Assembly: GCA_030549955.1 (NCBI GenBank)
Contig: JAUQQI010000203.1
Location: forward strand, 1-5,601
Length of the DNA: 5,601 bases
From: Chloroflexota bacterium
GTDB taxonomy: Bacteria > Chloroflexota > Dehalococcoidia > JAUQQI01
Direction: 5' to 3'
The notes under the pieces were generated by a model. That model was not told where the DNA came from. It searched no databases and was given only the letters and a program-made list of their open reading frames with translations. Positions 4,320-5,601 of the stretch are shown here, piece by piece. The position numbers and the translations under genes are program-made. Within the stretch, counting starts at the first letter, position 1. The number at the start of each line of letters is the position of its first letter.

Positions 4320-5244
4320 ACCGAACGTAAAACCGTACGATTTTCGGCGGCCGGATAAGTTCTCTAAAGAACAGCTCCGGGCTCTGGAGACGATGTTCAA
4401 TACGTGGGCCCGGGTCTCGAGCCTTACGCTTTCGTCATACCTGCGAACCCCGGTTCAAAGCGCCAGCGTCGAACTCACTCAGATCCTGTTTGACGAATAT
4501 ATTCAGGGCCTGCCGGAGCGGCCGATCATAGCCCTGCTGAGTCTTGCGCCCCTTCCGGGCACGGTCCTGTTGCAGGTCGATATTGACCTGGCTTTCGTAA
4601 TCGTTGACCGCCTGCTCGGGGGCCCTGGCCAGGTTCCGCCGCAGCTTCGGGAGCCGACTGAAATTGAGGACCGGCTTCTCAGGGAACTCTTGAGCCAGCT
4701 CGTCGGAAACCTTAAGGAGGCCTGGCGCATCCTGGGTGACCTGAACCCTGCCCTGGAAGACCTCATCTATTCGGCCCAGCCGGTCGTCCAGGCCGCCCTG
4801 GCTACCGACGCCTGCCTGAAGGGGCGGGTCGCGTTCAATCTGCTCGGCCGACCCTGGTGGGTCACATTCTGCGTCCCGTTTCCGGTTATCGAACCCGTGG
4901 CCCGCCAGCTTAATATCCGGATGCTGCTGGATGTTCGACGCCGGGAACCCGGCCGGGATGAAAACCTGATAAGACGACGTCTCGAGCAGACTCAGGTCGG
5001 CCTCAATGTCATCCTCGGCCGGGCAAGCCTGAGCCTCCGGGACCTTATCGGGCTCCAGCCTGGCGACGTAATTCGGCTTGACCAGCCCATCGACCGACCA
5101 CTGGAGCTGGCCGTGGCCGGCCGGACCCGGTTTCTGGTCCGGCCGGGCCGGGTCGGGCGAAGACTGGCCGGGCAGGTTGTGAAAGTCCTTTCCGAGGAGG
5201 AATCGAAAAATGGCGCAGGAGACGCCGGAAATCAGGCCGGCTGA
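4288..5244 (+). CDS. fliM: FliM, flagellar C-ring switch protein lacking the N-terminal CheY-binding peptide
   Basis: FliM is the middle C-ring protein, joining FliG above to FliN below and usually receiving CheY-P. From the ATG at 4288 it has 318 residues; an in-frame ATG at 4270 would add six. The 4288 start has GAAGG 6 nt upstream; the 4270 start has AGGTGG 3 nt upstream. Counting from 4288: KPYDFRRPDKFSKEQLRALE (15-34), the GGPG form of the FliG-contact GGxG motif (111-114), PTEIEDRLLRELLSQLVGN (123-141), VPFPVIEPVARQL (196-208), and a C-terminal SpoA domain with LGRASLSLRDLIGLQPGDVI (243-262). Only about 14-20 residues precede KPYD, against about 36 in E. coli, and no LSQxEIDALL sequence exists. 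The block after LNP (about 154-190) is divergent and lacks the usual NPQF-type sequence. It overlaps fliL and fliN. Confidence 0.93.
   Translation: MSFLPSSSSNKPNVKPYDFRRPDKFSKEQLRALETMFNTWARVSSLTLSSYLRTPVQSASVELTQILFDEYIQGLPERPIIALLSLAPLPGTVLLQVDIDLAFVIVDRLLGGPGQVPPQLREPTEIEDRLLRELLSQLVGNLKEAWRILGDLNPALEDLIYSAQPVVQAALATDACLKGRVAFNLLGRPWWVTFCVPFPVIEPVARQLNIRMLLDVRRREPGRDENLIRRRLEQTQVGLNVILGRASLSLRDLIGLQPGDVIRLDQPIDRPLELAVAGRTRFLVRPGRVGRRLAGQVVKVLSEEESKNGAGDAGNQAG
5194..5200 (+). promoter_or_regulatory. Ribosome binding site of fliN inside fliM
   Basis: GAGGAGG lies 9 nt before the fliN ATG and within the last codons of fliM. It is the strongest Shine-Dalgarno sequence in the window. It fixes the fliN start at 5210 and would let fliN be made at a higher level than fliM, consistent with the higher FliN copy number in C rings. 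Confidence 0.65.
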
Positions 5245-5536
5245 GTTTTCCGAGCTTTCGGGCGCCGCGGGTGCCGGCGGCGGGAGCCTTCAGCTTCTGC
5301 TGGATATCCACCTCCCGGTCACGGTCGAGCTGGGCCGGGCCCGCCTTTCCATCCGGGAAATCCTCCAGCTCGGGCCGGGGTCGGTCATCCCCCTGGACCG
5401 GCTTGCCGGAGAGCCAGTCGACGTCCTCGTTAGCGGCACCCTGGTCGCCCGGGGCGAGGTGGTGGTCGTCGATGAGAACTTCGGTATCCGGATTAGCGAA
5501 ATCGTCACAAACCGGCCGGCCGACATCCTCGGCTGA
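5210..5536 (+). CDS. fliN: FliN, flagellar C-ring switch protein (short single-domain form)
   Basis: FliN forms the base of the C ring and contributes to docking of the FliH/FliI export complex. The 108-residue product has a 26-residue Ala/Gly/Glu-rich leader followed by one SpoA (FliN C-terminal) domain: LQLLLDIHLPVTVELGRARL (27-46), SIREILQLGPGSVIPLDRLA (47-66), GEPVDVLVSGTLVARGEVVV (67-86) and DENFGIRISEIV (88-99). There is no CheC-like region, so this is not the two-part FliY found in Bacillus and relatives. The leader (PEIRPAEFSEL, 6-16) does resemble the linker before the SpoA domain in FliY proteins. The start is set by GAGGAGG 9 nt upstream and overlaps the fliM 3' end by 35 bp. Identification is secure. 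Confidence 0.94.
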   Translation: MAQETPEIRPAEFSELSGAAGAGGGSLQLLLDIHLPVTVELGRARLSIREILQLGPGSVIPLDRLAGEPVDVLVSGTLVARGEVVVVDENFGIRISEIVTNRPADILG

Positions 5537-5547
5537 ACAAAGCGATA

Positions 5548-5601
5548 ATGCCCTCGGACCGCCGAGCCGACCCGACCGCCCCGCGTAACCCCTCGGTTCC
5601 G
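5548..5601 (+). CDS. Possible start of the next operon gene (partial, unidentified)
   Basis: An ATG 11 nt after the fliN stop opens a frame that stays open to the window end, giving 18 codons (MPSDRRADPTAPRNPSVP). No strong Shine-Dalgarno precedes it, only AAAG at 5540-5543. The residues are polar and Pro/Arg-rich, with no recognisable family match. In related clusters fliO (fliZ) or fliP follows fliN; the visible part shows no membrane segment yet, so neither can be called. The short spacing and lack of a terminator suggest the unit continues. Confidence 0.3.
   Translation, partial: MPSDRRADPTAPRNPSVP

Overview
This window is part of a bacterial flagellar gene cluster in a GC-rich genome. 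It consists of two divergent transcription units around a 264-bp spacer (1737-2000). Reading leftward (minus strand) are flgC, fliE and the first 341 codons of fliF: the proximal rod, the MS ring-rod junction and the MS ring. Reading rightward (plus strand) are flbD (swrD), motA, motB, fliL, fliM and fliN: a stator-support protein, the two stator subunits, the stator-associated FliL and two C-ring proteins. A short open frame after fliN runs off the right end and may begin the next gene of the unit, with fliO or fliP the usual candidates.

The organism cannot be named from the sequence. FlbD next to motAB and fliL-fliM-fliN, the MotB sequence (YADLITLLLVFF) and the FliF sequence (GVPGTESNIPTYP) resemble Firmicutes-type and other deep-branching, often thermophilic, bacteria rather than enterics. 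Strong codon bias towards GGC, CTC, GTC and CGG/CGA suggests a high-GC member of such a group. In many Firmicutes these genes lie in one long co-directional operon. Here the rod/MS-ring block and the motor/switch block are back to back, and flgB is not in front of flgC.

The right-hand unit is very compact. flbD/motA share one base, motA/motB and motB/fliL share ATGA, fliL/fliM overlap by 32 or 50 bp and fliM/fliN by 35 bp, so the six genes are almost certainly co-transcribed and probably translationally coupled. On the left, fliE and fliF also share one base. No terminator is visible.

Three things merit attention. First, the FliM reading frame has no N-terminal EIDALL-type CheY-P-binding peptide, and the following FliN is a short single-domain protein without a FliY/CheC-like region, so neither switch protein here has a recognisable N-terminal CheY docking element. 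Second, the spacer holds two perfect dyads, of 18 bp near flgC and 19 bp near flbD, which are good candidates for regulator sites. Third, the spacer contains an exact match to the sigma-28 (FliA/SigD) -10 element, GCCGATAT, pointing towards flbD, although its -35 partner is poorly spaced. Otherwise this is a conventional flagellar locus, and I see no new multi-gene system in it.
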